Assembly: GCF_010119935.1 (NCBI RefSeq)
Contig: NZ_CP048209.1
Span: forward strand, 1,917,501 to 1,981,500
Reading direction: 5' to 3'
Source: Paenibacillus lycopersici
GTDB taxonomy: Bacteria > Bacillota > Bacilli > Paenibacillales > Paenibacillaceae
Length of the DNA: 64,000 nucleotides
Shown here: piece after piece, positions 17,913 through 26,748 of the stretch
Position numbering within the stretch: position 1 is the first letter of the stretch
Layout: each line of letters starts with the position of its first letter
Made by a program: the position numbers and the translations under genes
Notes under the pieces: generated by a model
What the model saw: the letters and a program-made list of their open reading frames with translations, nothing else
Databases searched by the model: none
Told to the model about the DNA's origin: nothing

Positions 17913-18809
17913 TTACACGAAATAAGCGGGAAATTCCGCTTTCAGCCCGAAAGGGTCATGCGCCTTGAAATGCCGCTCGCGTTCCTCGCTGCCCTTGACC
18001 GGAAGCCTGCGCTCGCGAGCCGGGCGCATCGCCGCAATATAGTGTCTGGTCCAGTCCAGGGGCGATTCGTAATAGTGCAAGATTTCGCGATAGGCGAACG
18101 CATTAATCAGGCCAAGCTCGTACGCCTCCTTAAACAACGGCCGATCGACCGTTAGCGGGGAGAGGACCGACACGCCTTGATCGGCAAGCTTCTCCATGCC
18201 TTCTCGGCTGCGCACGGCGACGGACAGCGTCTCGGCGAAATGAACGCCGGCGCGGTTCAGGATCGGAATCCACCGGTTCACGTAACTGCTCGCTTGATTG
18301 ATGATATCGGCGACATGCAGGACGCGTTGTCCGCGAAGCTCGAGCCGGACGGCGTTTCCTTCATGATCGGTGACCTGATGCTCGCCGTTCTTGAACAGCA
18401 TGACATGGGGGACGCCCAGCCGGGCAGCCATCGGGATGGAGAAGAACCAGTCTCTCCGTTCGCCGCCGGATATCAAGGCCGGCCTCGCATGACGATCGAG
18501 GTAATAGGCCGTCAAGGCTTCGATAGCCGCTCCGTATTGGTCGTCGGCACGGACCGCCTGATGCAGGATTCCCCAGATGGCTTGTGCCCGCCGCTCCGCA
18601 GCAGCATCCGTTATCAGCGCGTCGTCGAGGCGCTGCAGCACGTCTTGGGCCAGCTGCCGGCCGGCGATTTGCTCCGTATTGATGTAGAAAGGCCCCGGCT
18701 TGCCGGACGTATACCAGAACGCCTCGTCGTCGGCGCTGCGTCTAACCGCAAGGCCCCCTGTTGCAATCAATCGCTTCAATAACTGCTCCGCTGCTTGACT
18801 ATTCGGCAC
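17913..18809 (-). CDS. Orotate phosphoribosyltransferase-like protein
   Basis: 298 residues from a GTG at 18809, chosen because GAGGAGG lies 8 bases upstream; earlier in-frame starts lack a site. The segment FWYTSGKPGPFYINTE resembles the N-terminal substrate loop of OPRT, and VLHVADIINQASSY sits where the PRPP-binding motif occurs, though the usual acidic pair and TTGGS are replaced. The C-terminal 100 residues are extra. This looks like the long OPRT-like protein seen in Paenibacillus, with a doubtful PRPP site. It is not in a pyrimidine operon, so its true substrate is open. Confidence 0.65.
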   Translation of the reverse strand: MPNSQAAEQLLKRLIATGGLAVRRSADDEAFWYTSGKPGPFYINTEQIAGRQLAQDVLQRLDDALITDAAAERRAQAIWGILHQAVRADDQYGAAIEALTAYYLDRHARPALISGGERRDWFFSIPMAARLGVPHVMLFKNGEHQVTDHEGNAVRLELRGQRVLHVADIINQASSYVNRWIPILNRAGVHFAETLSVAVRSREGMEKLADQGVSVLSPLTVDRPLFKEAYELGLINAFAYREILHYYESPLDWTRHYIAAMRPARERRLPVKGSEERERHFKAHDPFGLKAEFPAYFV

Positions 18810-18943
18810 GGACAATCCCTCCTCGGCATGTGGATTCACCGTGTACAAGTATAGCAGTCGGTCTAAATACCGGAAACGAATGTGGAGATCAAACCTTCTT
18901 TTCATCCCCATAACGAGTCTTTCTCACCCATACTGTCCGCCCG

Positions 18944-19813
18944 TCATTCCTCCCCGCGCAGCGCCCTCATCGCTTCCCGGTACACCGTCGGCGACTGCCC
19001 GTAGAACCGCCTGAACTGCTTGGAGAAATAAAGCGGATCCTGGAATCCGACGGACGCCGCGATCTGCTCGATCGTCAGCTCTTCCCGCTCGCGCAGCAGC
19101 AGATGCGCTTTGTCGATGCGCAGCTTGAGCAGGAACGTTACCGGCGTCGCGCCGGTCTGCCTTTTGAATAGACGCGAGAGATAGGCGCGGTTGTAACCGA
19201 GCGTATCCGCCATATTTTCGATGGAGATCGGTTCGGCGTATTGGGTGGACAAGTACCGCAGCACCTGCTGCGTCAAGGCTTCGCCATCGTCGCGCTGCTG
19301 CTGGGACGCGGTCTCGGCGGCCGTCAGCTCGGCGGCGTACTCCGCGAACAATAGCTGCAGATAACCCGCCGCCCGCAGATGCGACGCTCTGCCGCTTTGC
19401 CGGAAAATGCGCATCATCTGGTGAAAGAGCACCGCCACGCGCGGATTCCGGCCCGTGTCGATGACGGGCGCGCCCGGCTCCAGCCCGGCTTCCGCGACGA
19501 GCGCCGCTGCCGAGCCGCCCTCGAAGGCGATCCAGCGGTACCGCCACGGATCGCGCTCGCAGGATTCGTAGCTGATCAGCTGATCGGGGTGAATGAGGAA
19601 CGTATGGCCGGCGCGCAGCTCATGCCGCCGCCCCGCGCACGTGAAGCTGCCCGAGCCGGACAGCACATGATGCATCAGATAGAAGTCGTACACTTTGGGA
19701 CCGATCAGATGGCCGGGCTTCGTCTGGCTTTCGCCTGCGAAGAGGACATATAAATCACCATGCGCATTCGGTTCGGGATTGGACAGCACCGTATAGGTCG
19801 GACGCAGCTCCAT
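18944..19813 (-). CDS. AraC-family regulator, probable control of the gal operon
   Basis: 289 residues; ATG with AAGGAG 10 bases upstream. An N-terminal cupin domain (VYDFYLMHHVLSGSGSFTCAG, then LRAGHTFLIHPDQLISYE) is followed by two helix-turn-helix motifs at the C-terminus: AEPISIENMADTLGYNRAYLSRLFK and ELTIEQIAASVGFQDPLYFSKQF. This is the standard AraC layout for sugar-responsive activators. It is divergent from galK, so activation of the Leloir operon by galactose or a galactoside is likely by context. Confidence 0.88.
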   Translation of the reverse strand: MELRPTYTVLSNPEPNAHGDLYVLFAGESQTKPGHLIGPKVYDFYLMHHVLSGSGSFTCAGRRHELRAGHTFLIHPDQLISYESCERDPWRYRWIAFEGGSAAALVAEAGLEPGAPVIDTGRNPRVAVLFHQMMRIFRQSGRASHLRAAGYLQLLFAEYAAELTAAETASQQQRDDGEALTQQVLRYLSTQYAEPISIENMADTLGYNRAYLSRLFKRQTGATPVTFLLKLRIDKAHLLLREREELTIEQIAASVGFQDPLYFSKQFRRFYGQSPTVYREAMRALRGEE

Positions 19814-19927
19814 AATGAGGAAACTCCTTCATTTACGATTCATTCTATTGTCGTACATTGTAGCATATGGATGCGCCGGCATTCGATAGCAGGTCACAAA
19901 ATTCCATCCGATGCTCACATCAAGCCA

Positions 19928-19956
19928 TTTCGCGCAGGCATGCCTTCGGCTATACT
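19928..19956 (+). promoter_or_regulatory. Likely galK promoter
   Basis: TTTCGC (19928-19933), a 17-base spacer and TATACT (19951-19956). The weak -35 fits a promoter needing an activator such as the divergent AraC protein. Confidence 0.5.
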
Positions 19957-20050
19957 GAAGCTAGAAACACGCTGCAAGACACAGCATGCGGACACGCAAG
20001 TCATCTTCAATTCGATCTCCATACCTTCCAAAAGAAAGCGGTGCGACTCA

Positions 20051-21223
20051 ATGGCGAACTTGCAAGAACTGACACAACGATTTCTGAACGTATACGGCGA
20101 ATCATCCGAACGGCTGGCGGTCTTCCATGCCCCCGGCCGCGTCAATCTGATCGGCGAGCATACCGATTACAACGGCGGCTACGTGTTTCCGGCGGCGCTC
20201 ACCTTCGGCACGACGCTGCTCATCCGCAAACGCGGCGACCTGCAGCTCGGCCTGGCGTCCACGAACTTCCAGGAGCATAAGCATTTGCCGATTTCCCCGA
20301 TCGTCTACGACGAGGCGGATGACTGGATGAACTATCCGAAAGGCATCGTGAACGAGCTTCAGAACCGCGGCGTCGAGTTCGGCAGCGGCTACGACCTGCT
20401 CTTCCACGGCGAAATTCCGAACGGCGCGGGTCTATCGTCCTCCGCATCGATCGAGGTCGTAACGGCTTACGGCTTGCTGACGATGGAAGGCTGCGAGACG
20501 GATACCGTCCAGATCGCGCTGCTGTCGCAGAAATCCGAGAACGAGTTCAACGGCGTTCAATGCGGCATCATGGACCAGTTCGCGGTGGCGAACGGCAAGA
20601 AGGACCATGCGATTCTGCTCATGTGCGACACGCTGGAATACGATCTGGTGCCGTTCAATTCCGGCGACTATCAGCTCGTTATCGGCAATACGAACAAACG
20701 CCGCGGCTTGGTCGATTCCAAGTACAACGAGCGCCGCAGCCAGTGCGAGCAGGCGGTCGCGGACTTGAAGGCCGCGTTCCCGAACCTGACGCTGCTCGGC
20801 CAGCTGCCCCTGGCGGACTTCAACGCGAACAAGCATCTGATCAAGGACGATGTCGTCCGCGAGCGGGCGCAGCACGTCGTCGAAGAGATCGATCGCGTCG
20901 TGCAGTCCATGAACGTGCTGCGCACGAACGATCTCGCCGCGTTCGGCCGGCTGATGAACGCCTCCCATGATTCGCTCCGCGATCTGTACGAAGTGACCGG
21001 CGCCGAGCTGGACGCGATGGTTGCGGCGGCGCGCACGGTCGACGGCGTGCTCGGTTCCCGGATGACGGGCGCGGGCTTCGGCGGCTGCACGGTATCGCTG
21101 GTGCACAAGGACAGCATAGAGACGTTCAAATCGGAAGTCGGCCGTCAGTATACGGCAGCGACGGGCCTGGTTGCGGACTTCTACGTCTGCGCGATCGGCA
21201 ACGGCGTGGAGCAACTGGCGTAA
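20051..21223 (+). CDS. galK: Galactokinase
   Basis: 390 residues, the same length as Bacillus GalK. Three GHMP-kinase signatures are clear: GRVNLIGEHTDYNGGYVFP near residue 28, PNGAGLSSSASIEV near 122 (ATP loop), and GSRMTGAGFGGCTVSLV near 335. It phosphorylates alpha-D-galactose at C1. The ATG at 20051 is used because it begins the conserved domain; its ribosome site is weak. The first gene of galK-galE-galT. Confidence 0.96.
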   Translation: MANLQELTQRFLNVYGESSERLAVFHAPGRVNLIGEHTDYNGGYVFPAALTFGTTLLIRKRGDLQLGLASTNFQEHKHLPISPIVYDEADDWMNYPKGIVNELQNRGVEFGSGYDLLFHGEIPNGAGLSSSASIEVVTAYGLLTMEGCETDTVQIALLSQKSENEFNGVQCGIMDQFAVANGKKDHAILLMCDTLEYDLVPFNSGDYQLVIGNTNKRRGLVDSKYNERRSQCEQAVADLKAAFPNLTLLGQLPLADFNANKHLIKDDVVRERAQHVVEEIDRVVQSMNVLRTNDLAAFGRLMNASHDSLRDLYEVTGAELDAMVAAARTVDGVLGSRMTGAGFGGCTVSLVHKDSIETFKSEVGRQYTAATGLVADFYVCAIGNGVEQLA

Positions 21224-21281
21224 CGGCAGCAACGGATATAGATGGCTTTGGATTCGTAAATAGAGAAGGGAGAGATTCATC

Positions 21282-22265
21282 ATGGCAGTATTGGTAACGG
21301 GAGGCGCGGGCTACATCGGCTCGCATGCGGTCGCGGCGCTCCTCGAGCGCGGGGAGGACATCGTCGTCGTCGATAACCTGCAGCAAGGGCATCGGGAAGC
21401 GGTGCTTGGCGGCAAGTTGTATGTCGGCGATCTGAGAGACGGCGATTTCCTGGATCAGGTGTTCGGGGAGAACGAGATCGACGCGGTCATTCATTTCGCG
21501 GCGAATTCGCTGGTCGGCGAGAGCATGAAGGATCCCGGCAAATATTATCACAACAACGTGTACGGCACGCTCTGCCTGCTGGAGCGGATGAACGCGCACG
21601 GCGTGAAGCGCATCGTCTTCTCTTCGACGGCGGCGACGTACGGCGAGCCCGAGAGCGTTCCGATTCACGAGGCGGACCGCACGCTTCCGACGAACACGTA
21701 CGGCGAGACGAAGCTGGCGATGGAGAAAATGATGAAATGGTACGACGTCGCATTCGGCGTGAAATACATCGCGCTCCGTTATTTCAACGCCGCCGGCGCG
21801 CACGCAAGCGGCAAGATCGGCGAGGATCACAATCCGGAGACGCATCTCGTGCCGCTCGTCCTGCAAACCGCGCTCGGCCAGCGCCGGCATATATCCGTCT
21901 TCGGCGACGACTATCCGACGGAGGACGGCACTTGCGTCCGCGACTACATTCACGTCAGCGACTTGGCGGACGCGCATGTGCTGGCGGTTGAGCGGCTGCG
22001 CAAGGGCGGCGACAGCGCCGTCTACAACCTCGGCAACGGCACCGGCTTCTCCGTGAAGCAGGTCATCGACATCGCCCGCCAAGTAACGGGCCGCGACATC
22101 CCGGCCGTCATCGAAGCGCGCCGCGCCGGCGATCCGGCCGTGCTCGTCGCTTCGTCCGCCCGCGCCCGCGAAGAGCTCGGCTGGAAGCCGAGCCGCCACA
22201 AGCTGGAGGACATCATCGGCAGCGCCTGGGCCTGGCATCAAGCGAACCCGCAAGGGTACAAGTAA
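21282..22265 (+). CDS. galE: UDP-glucose 4-epimerase
   Basis: 327 residues. The Rossmann motif GGAGYIG (7-13), Ser near 115 in VFSSTAATYG, and the catalytic Tyr140-x3-Lys144 (YGETK) identify a short-chain-type epimerase. NAD+-bound enzyme interconverts UDP-galactose and UDP-glucose. AGAAGGGAG lies before the ATG. It sits between galK and galT and completes the Leloir cycle with them. Confidence 0.96.
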   Translation: MAVLVTGGAGYIGSHAVAALLERGEDIVVVDNLQQGHREAVLGGKLYVGDLRDGDFLDQVFGENEIDAVIHFAANSLVGESMKDPGKYYHNNVYGTLCLLERMNAHGVKRIVFSSTAATYGEPESVPIHEADRTLPTNTYGETKLAMEKMMKWYDVAFGVKYIALRYFNAAGAHASGKIGEDHNPETHLVPLVLQTALGQRRHISVFGDDYPTEDGTCVRDYIHVSDLADAHVLAVERLRKGGDSAVYNLGNGTGFSVKQVIDIARQVTGRDIPAVIEARRAGDPAVLVASSARAREELGWKPSRHKLEDIIGSAWAWHQANPQGYK

Positions 22266-22339
22266 TCGGTCTGCGCCGGGTGATCGGAAATGCATACACC
22301 CGCTTCCGAGCAGGCTAATAGGAGAGAAGGAGAGACCGC

Positions 22340-23917
22340 ATGACACAACAACTGCCCGGCAAGAACGATGTGCTCCTGCTCATTGAGCGGCTTGTGCAAT
22401 TCGCGGCGCAGCGCGGCATGATCGAGCTGCCGCTCGACGGTTATGCCGCCCGCAACGCTTTGATCGATCTGTTCGGATTTACCGAAGCCTACGAAGGCGA
22501 AGTGCCGGAGGAGCGGCTGGACAGCCCGGTATCGCTGCTCGAGCCGCTGCTCGATTACGGCGCCTCGATCGGGCTCGTTCCCGATAACACGATGACGTTC
22601 CGCGATTTGCTGGACGCGCGCATCATGGGGCTGCTCATGCCGCGGCCGTCGGAAACGGCCGCGCGGTTCCGCCGCACGGCGGAGCGCGAAGGCATCATGA
22701 AGGCAACGGATGAATTCTACCGGCTCAACATCGATTCCACGTATATTCGCATGGACCGCATCGCGAAGAATCAGTATTGGGAACAGCCGACCGGCTACGG
22801 GAAGCTCGAGATTACGGTCAATCTGTCCAAGCCGGAGAAGGATCCGAAAGAAATCGCGCTGCTGAAGACGATGGCGCCGAGCAACTATCCGAAATGTCTG
22901 CTCTGCGCGGACAACGTCGGCTATGCCGGCCGCGCGGACCATCCGGCGCGCCAGAATTTGCGCGTCGTGCCGCTTGAGCTGCAAGGCGAAGCCTGGTATC
23001 TCCAGTACTCGCCGTACGTGTACTACAACGAGCACAGCATCGTGTTCAACGGCAAGCATGTGCCGATGCGCATCTCGCGCGAGACGTTCGCGCGGCTGCT
23101 CGACTTCGTCGACGCGTTCCCGCATTACTTCATCGGCTCCAATGCGGATTTGCCGATCGTGGGCGGCTCCATCCTGAACCACGACCACTTCCAGGGCGGC
23201 CGTCACGTGTTCGCGATGGAGACGGCGGCTGCCGAGAAGACGTTCCGCGATCCGGCCGTCGACGGGGTGACGTACAGCATCGTCGCCTGGCCGATGAGCG
23301 TCGTGCGCGTGCGCGGCAACGACAAGGCGGCCGTGCTGCGGGCGGCCGCCCGCATGCTCGATGCCTGGCGGGCATACAGCGACCCGCAAGCCGACGTTCT
23401 TGCTTTCACGGAGAGCGGCGGCGGGCAGGTGCCGCATAACACGATCACGCCGATTGCGCGGCTGCGCGACAACGGCGAGTACGAGCTGGACCTCGTGCTG
23501 CGCAACAACCGCACGAGCGAGGAGCACCCGGACGGGATCTTCCATCCGCACCGGCATTTGCATCATATTAAGAAAGAAAACATCGGCTTGATCGAAGTCA
23601 TGGGGCTCGCCGTGCTGCCGGGCCGGCTTAAAGCCGAGCTCGAAGAAATCGCGCGGCTGCTGACGGGCGAGACGGCGTACGACGGGACGGCCGTACAGAG
23701 CGGCCCGCTCGCCAAGCATGCCGACTGGATCGAAGCGATGATCGCGGCGAATGGCATGGCATTGTCCGCGGAGCAGGCGGAAGCGCTGCTGCGCGACGAA
23801 GTCGGCCGCAAATTCCTCGACGTGCTGTGCGATGCCGGCGTATTCAAGCGGACGCCGGAAGGCCGGGAGGCGTTCGCGCGGTTCCTCCTGTCGCTGGGGC
23901 TGGCCGAGCAAGGCTGA
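22340..23917 (+). CDS. galT: UDP-glucose-hexose-1-phosphate uridylyltransferase (class II)
   Basis: 525 residues, the length of the Firmicutes class II GalT, which differs from the ~350-residue E. coli type. Recognisable blocks include YGKLEITVNLSKPEKDPKEI, the CLLCADNVGYAGR stretch, and GGSILNHDHFQGGRH, which holds the HxH residues of the uridylyl transfer site. It exchanges UMP between UDP-glucose and galactose-1-phosphate. AGGAGA precedes the ATG. A terminator follows, closing the operon. Confidence 0.95.
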   Translation: MTQQLPGKNDVLLLIERLVQFAAQRGMIELPLDGYAARNALIDLFGFTEAYEGEVPEERLDSPVSLLEPLLDYGASIGLVPDNTMTFRDLLDARIMGLLMPRPSETAARFRRTAEREGIMKATDEFYRLNIDSTYIRMDRIAKNQYWEQPTGYGKLEITVNLSKPEKDPKEIALLKTMAPSNYPKCLLCADNVGYAGRADHPARQNLRVVPLELQGEAWYLQYSPYVYYNEHSIVFNGKHVPMRISRETFARLLDFVDAFPHYFIGSNADLPIVGGSILNHDHFQGGRHVFAMETAAAEKTFRDPAVDGVTYSIVAWPMSVVRVRGNDKAAVLRAAARMLDAWRAYSDPQADVLAFTESGGGQVPHNTITPIARLRDNGEYELDLVLRNNRTSEEHPDGIFHPHRHLHHIKKENIGLIEVMGLAVLPGRLKAELEEIARLLTGETAYDGTAVQSGPLAKHADWIEAMIAANGMALSAEQAEALLRDEVGRKFLDVLCDAGVFKRTPEGREAFARFLLSLGLAEQG

Positions 23918-23958
23918 ACGAGGGCACGATAACGGCAATCGGGTCAGGCGCAAGACCG

Positions 23959-23994
23959 AGGCGGTGCAGGGATCATCCTTGCGCCGCCTTTTTT
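23959..23994 (+). terminator. Terminator of the gal operon
   Basis: AGGCGGTGCAGG pairs with CCTTGCGCCGCCT, followed by six T. Confidence 0.85.
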
Positions 23995-24064
23995 GGCGTG
24001 CATCGAGCCTCGCGCGTTGCCGGTGATGTCTCTCCGACATTCGAATATATTTTAATCACAATCA

Positions 24065-24112
24065 TTTACACGCTAATATTTAGGGATTATAATTTAATTG
24101 TTAAAATATATG
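24065..24112 (+). promoter_or_regulatory. Promoter of the DegT operon with possible ROK operator
   Basis: TTTACA (24065-24070), a 17-base spacer and TATAAT (24088-24093). The following TTTAATTGTTAAAATAT resembles the TTTATTAGTTGAATTAT upstream of the ROK gene (about 27908-27924). Shared binding by the ROK protein is inferred. Confidence 0.55.
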
Positions 24113-24157
24113 CCCTAGCGTCACCGAAGCGATTAATCACGTAGAGGAGATGAACAA

Positions 24158-25450
24158 ATGTTAGCGAAGCATGGAGGCGTCCCGGTCCGTACGAAGCCTT
24201 GGGTACCGCCGTTTATCAGCACGGAGGAGTTCGATGAACAGGAGAAAAGCTTCGTCTTGGGCGTGTTGGAGAAGAAACGCGTCTTCCGGTTCTATGGCGA
24301 AGGCATCCAGGACTCGGAGGCGGCGAAGCTGGAAGCGCTGTATCGGCAGCGCACGCGATCCGATTACGCGCTGGCCGTCAACGCCGGCACGTCCGCGCTC
24401 GTCAGCGCGCTCGTCGGCGCGGGCATCGGACCGGGCGACGAAGTGATCGTTCCGGGCTATACCTACATCGCCACGGCCGCGGCCGTGCTGATCGCGCGGG
24501 CGGTGCCGGTCATCGTCGAGATCGACGACACGCTGACGATGGATCCGGCTGCCTTCGAAACGGCGATCACCCCGTATACGAAAGCCGTCATTCCCGTTCA
24601 TATGCGCGGGACGCCTTGCCAGATGGACGAGATTATGGCCATCGCCCGCAAGCGACGGCTGATCGTGATCGAGGATACGGCGCAGGCGAACGGCGGCTCT
24701 TACAAAGGCCGTCCGCTCGGCGGAATCGGCGATGCCGGCTGCTTCAGCTTCCAGCAATACAAAGTGATTACGTCGGGCGAAGGCGGCTTGGTCGTGACGA
24801 ACGACCCCGGGCTGCACGCCCGTGCAAGCGTTTACCATGATTGCGCGGTGCTGTTCTGGGGCGTCGAGCCGTCGACCCGAATCGAATCGTTCGCCGGCGA
24901 GAACTACCGGATGAGCGAGATCCAGGCGGCGCTCGGCCTTGCCCAGTCCGGGAAGATCGACGGGGTGGTGGCGCGTCTGCGAAGCGCGAAGAAACGGATC
25001 GTGAACGGCATTGCCGATCTTCCTGGCATTCGGCTGCAGCGCGTGCCGGACGCGGAAGGGGACGTCTCGTACAGCCTGGTGTTCTTCCTGCCGGACGGCG
25101 AACGGGCGCGCGCTTTCTCCGAGCTGCTGGCGGCGGAAGGCATCCCGAACGGCACGATCCACAACAACGGATTCGCGGATCGGCATATCTACGTGAATTG
25201 GGATTACGTGCTCGATAAACGAGGGGCGACCCCGAACGACACGCCTTGGAACTGCGCGAGCTACAAAGGCAGCGTGCAGTACGACCGGGACATGTGCCCC
25301 CGGACGCTCGACCTGCTCGGCCGGGCGATCAGCATCTCGATTCATCAAACGTTGACGGAGGAAGACTGTCAGGACGTCGTCGAAGCGATTCGCAAAGTAG
25401 CGGCCCATATGGCGCAGTCGGATGCCGGCGCGGCCGCGCAGCATCAATAG
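24158..25450 (+). CDS. DegT/DnrJ/EryC1/StrS-type PLP enzyme
   Basis: 430 residues. The PLP fold is clear: NAGTSALVSAL (75-85), GDEVIVPGYTYIATAAAV, IEDTAQANGG with Asp173 for the pyridine nitrogen, and SFQQYKVITSGEGG with Lys202 forming the Schiff base. The family transfers an amino group from Gln or Glu to a keto-sugar or keto-cyclitol. The length and MLAKHGGVPV start resemble scyllo-inosose or AHBA-type aminotransferases, but no sugar-nucleotide genes are beside it. It is followed after 23 bp by the ceramidase-like gene, so they probably share a transcript and a carbohydrate-related role. Confidence 0.85.
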   Translation: MLAKHGGVPVRTKPWVPPFISTEEFDEQEKSFVLGVLEKKRVFRFYGEGIQDSEAAKLEALYRQRTRSDYALAVNAGTSALVSALVGAGIGPGDEVIVPGYTYIATAAAVLIARAVPVIVEIDDTLTMDPAAFETAITPYTKAVIPVHMRGTPCQMDEIMAIARKRRLIVIEDTAQANGGSYKGRPLGGIGDAGCFSFQQYKVITSGEGGLVVTNDPGLHARASVYHDCAVLFWGVEPSTRIESFAGENYRMSEIQAALGLAQSGKIDGVVARLRSAKKRIVNGIADLPGIRLQRVPDAEGDVSYSLVFFLPDGERARAFSELLAAEGIPNGTIHNNGFADRHIYVNWDYVLDKRGATPNDTPWNCASYKGSVQYDRDMCPRTLDLLGRAISISIHQTLTEEDCQDVVEAIRKVAAHMAQSDAGAAAQHQ

Positions 25451-25473
25451 GGAGCGGAAAGGGGAACGGACAG

Positions 25474-26661
25474 ATGGCAGGGACGATGAAAGCGGCCATG
25501 GGCAAAGTGAAGATTACGCCCGAGGAGCCCGCTGCGCTGCAAGGGTACGATCCGGATGCGAATATCGCCGATCCGGAGCGGGACACGCTGGATGATTTAT
25601 ACGCCCGCATTCTCATCCTGGATGACGGAGCCGCAAGAAGCGTCATCGTCGGCGTCGATTGCTGCTTGGCGAACGAGGCGGTCGTTCACGTCGCCGATCC
25701 CGGCGGCAAGCCGGACGTTTACCGCGAATTCGTGCCGACGTTTCCGGCCGGTACGCGGGCATCCTGGGCCGCGGCGGCCGGCGTGCCGGAGGCGCATGTG
25801 TCGGTCAATCCCACGCATACGCATACCGCGCCGGCGCAATTCGGCGAGAAGGCACTGTCCCGCATTACGGCGGCTATCGCCGGCTTGACGCAAGCGCTCG
25901 TGCCCGTGACGCTGCAAGTCAGCGGCGGGCAGAGCGAAATCTCGGCATTTCGCCGGCCGCGCTTGCATGCGGATCATTCCGTTCCGATTCATCGGGATTT
26001 TACGATCGTCAGCCTCATCAAGGAGGACGGCGGCCCGCTCGGCTGCCTGGTCAACTTCGCCGTTCATCCGACGGCCGTCAGAAACCCGACGTCCAGGATC
26101 AGCTCGGATATCGTCGGACTGGCGATGTCCGAGCTGGAGGCGGAGTCGGAAGGGTACGTGGCGCTGTTTCTGCAAGGCTTCTCGGGCGATATTTGCCCGG
26201 CGTACGGCGACAGCGGGCATGCCGGAGATACGTATTCGCATGTGCGCGAAGGCGCGCGCGTATTCAGCGATGAGCTGAAGCACGCCTTGCGGCGTTCGGA
26301 CGGCGTACGCACGGGAACGATTCGGGCGCGGCAGCGCGATTGCGCGTACAAGACGCGCGGCGGATTTCATGCCGGCGAATTTCCCGTCACGCTCTCGGGC
26401 ATCGCTTCCGGGGATTTGGCGATCCTGTCGGTTTCGGGCGAAGTGTTCAATGCCTACGCGGAGATCATCAAAGCGCGATCGCCGTTTCCGGTGCTGTTAA
26501 CCTGCGGCGTGGCGAACGGGTACTCCGGTTATATTCCGAGCTTCCGCGCGTTTCACGACGGGCTGGGCGGCTACGAGATGAACACGACGCCGTATGCCGA
26601 CGAGATCGAGGCGCGTTTCCTCGCGGATGTCGAAGCATTGCTGACCGCCTTGCAAGAATAG
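25474..26661 (+). CDS. Neutral ceramidase-like N-terminal domain protein
   Basis: 395 residues from the ATG at 25474, with AAAGGGG upstream. It has the fold pattern of the N-terminal domain of neutral/alkaline non-lysosomal ceramidase: AAMGKVKITPEEPAALQGYD, IVGVDCCLANE, VNPTHTHTAPAQ (metal-binding His residues), LVNFAVHPTAVR and LFLQGFSGDICPAYGD. Bacterial members are often annotated only by this domain, and few have a known substrate. There is no signal peptide, so it acts in the cytoplasm. It is paired with the upstream aminotransferase. Confidence 0.75.
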   Translation: MAGTMKAAMGKVKITPEEPAALQGYDPDANIADPERDTLDDLYARILILDDGAARSVIVGVDCCLANEAVVHVADPGGKPDVYREFVPTFPAGTRASWAAAAGVPEAHVSVNPTHTHTAPAQFGEKALSRITAAIAGLTQALVPVTLQVSGGQSEISAFRRPRLHADHSVPIHRDFTIVSLIKEDGGPLGCLVNFAVHPTAVRNPTSRISSDIVGLAMSELEAESEGYVALFLQGFSGDICPAYGDSGHAGDTYSHVREGARVFSDELKHALRRSDGVRTGTIRARQRDCAYKTRGGFHAGEFPVTLSGIASGDLAILSVSGEVFNAYAEIIKARSPFPVLLTCGVANGYSGYIPSFRAFHDGLGGYEMNTTPYADEIEARFLADVEALLTALQE

Positions 26662-26748
26662 CGGGAGCGGCTTAAGCGCCGCCGACGGCCGGCGGCGCCT
26701 CCCGCCCCTGCTCGACGCCAGTCGCGCAAGCCATTGCCCGCCGTGCGT

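Noticed and set aside
22238..24040. Minus-strand frame of 600 codons
   Set aside because: Opposite galT, with shadow composition (Arg/His/Val-rich) and no ribosome site.
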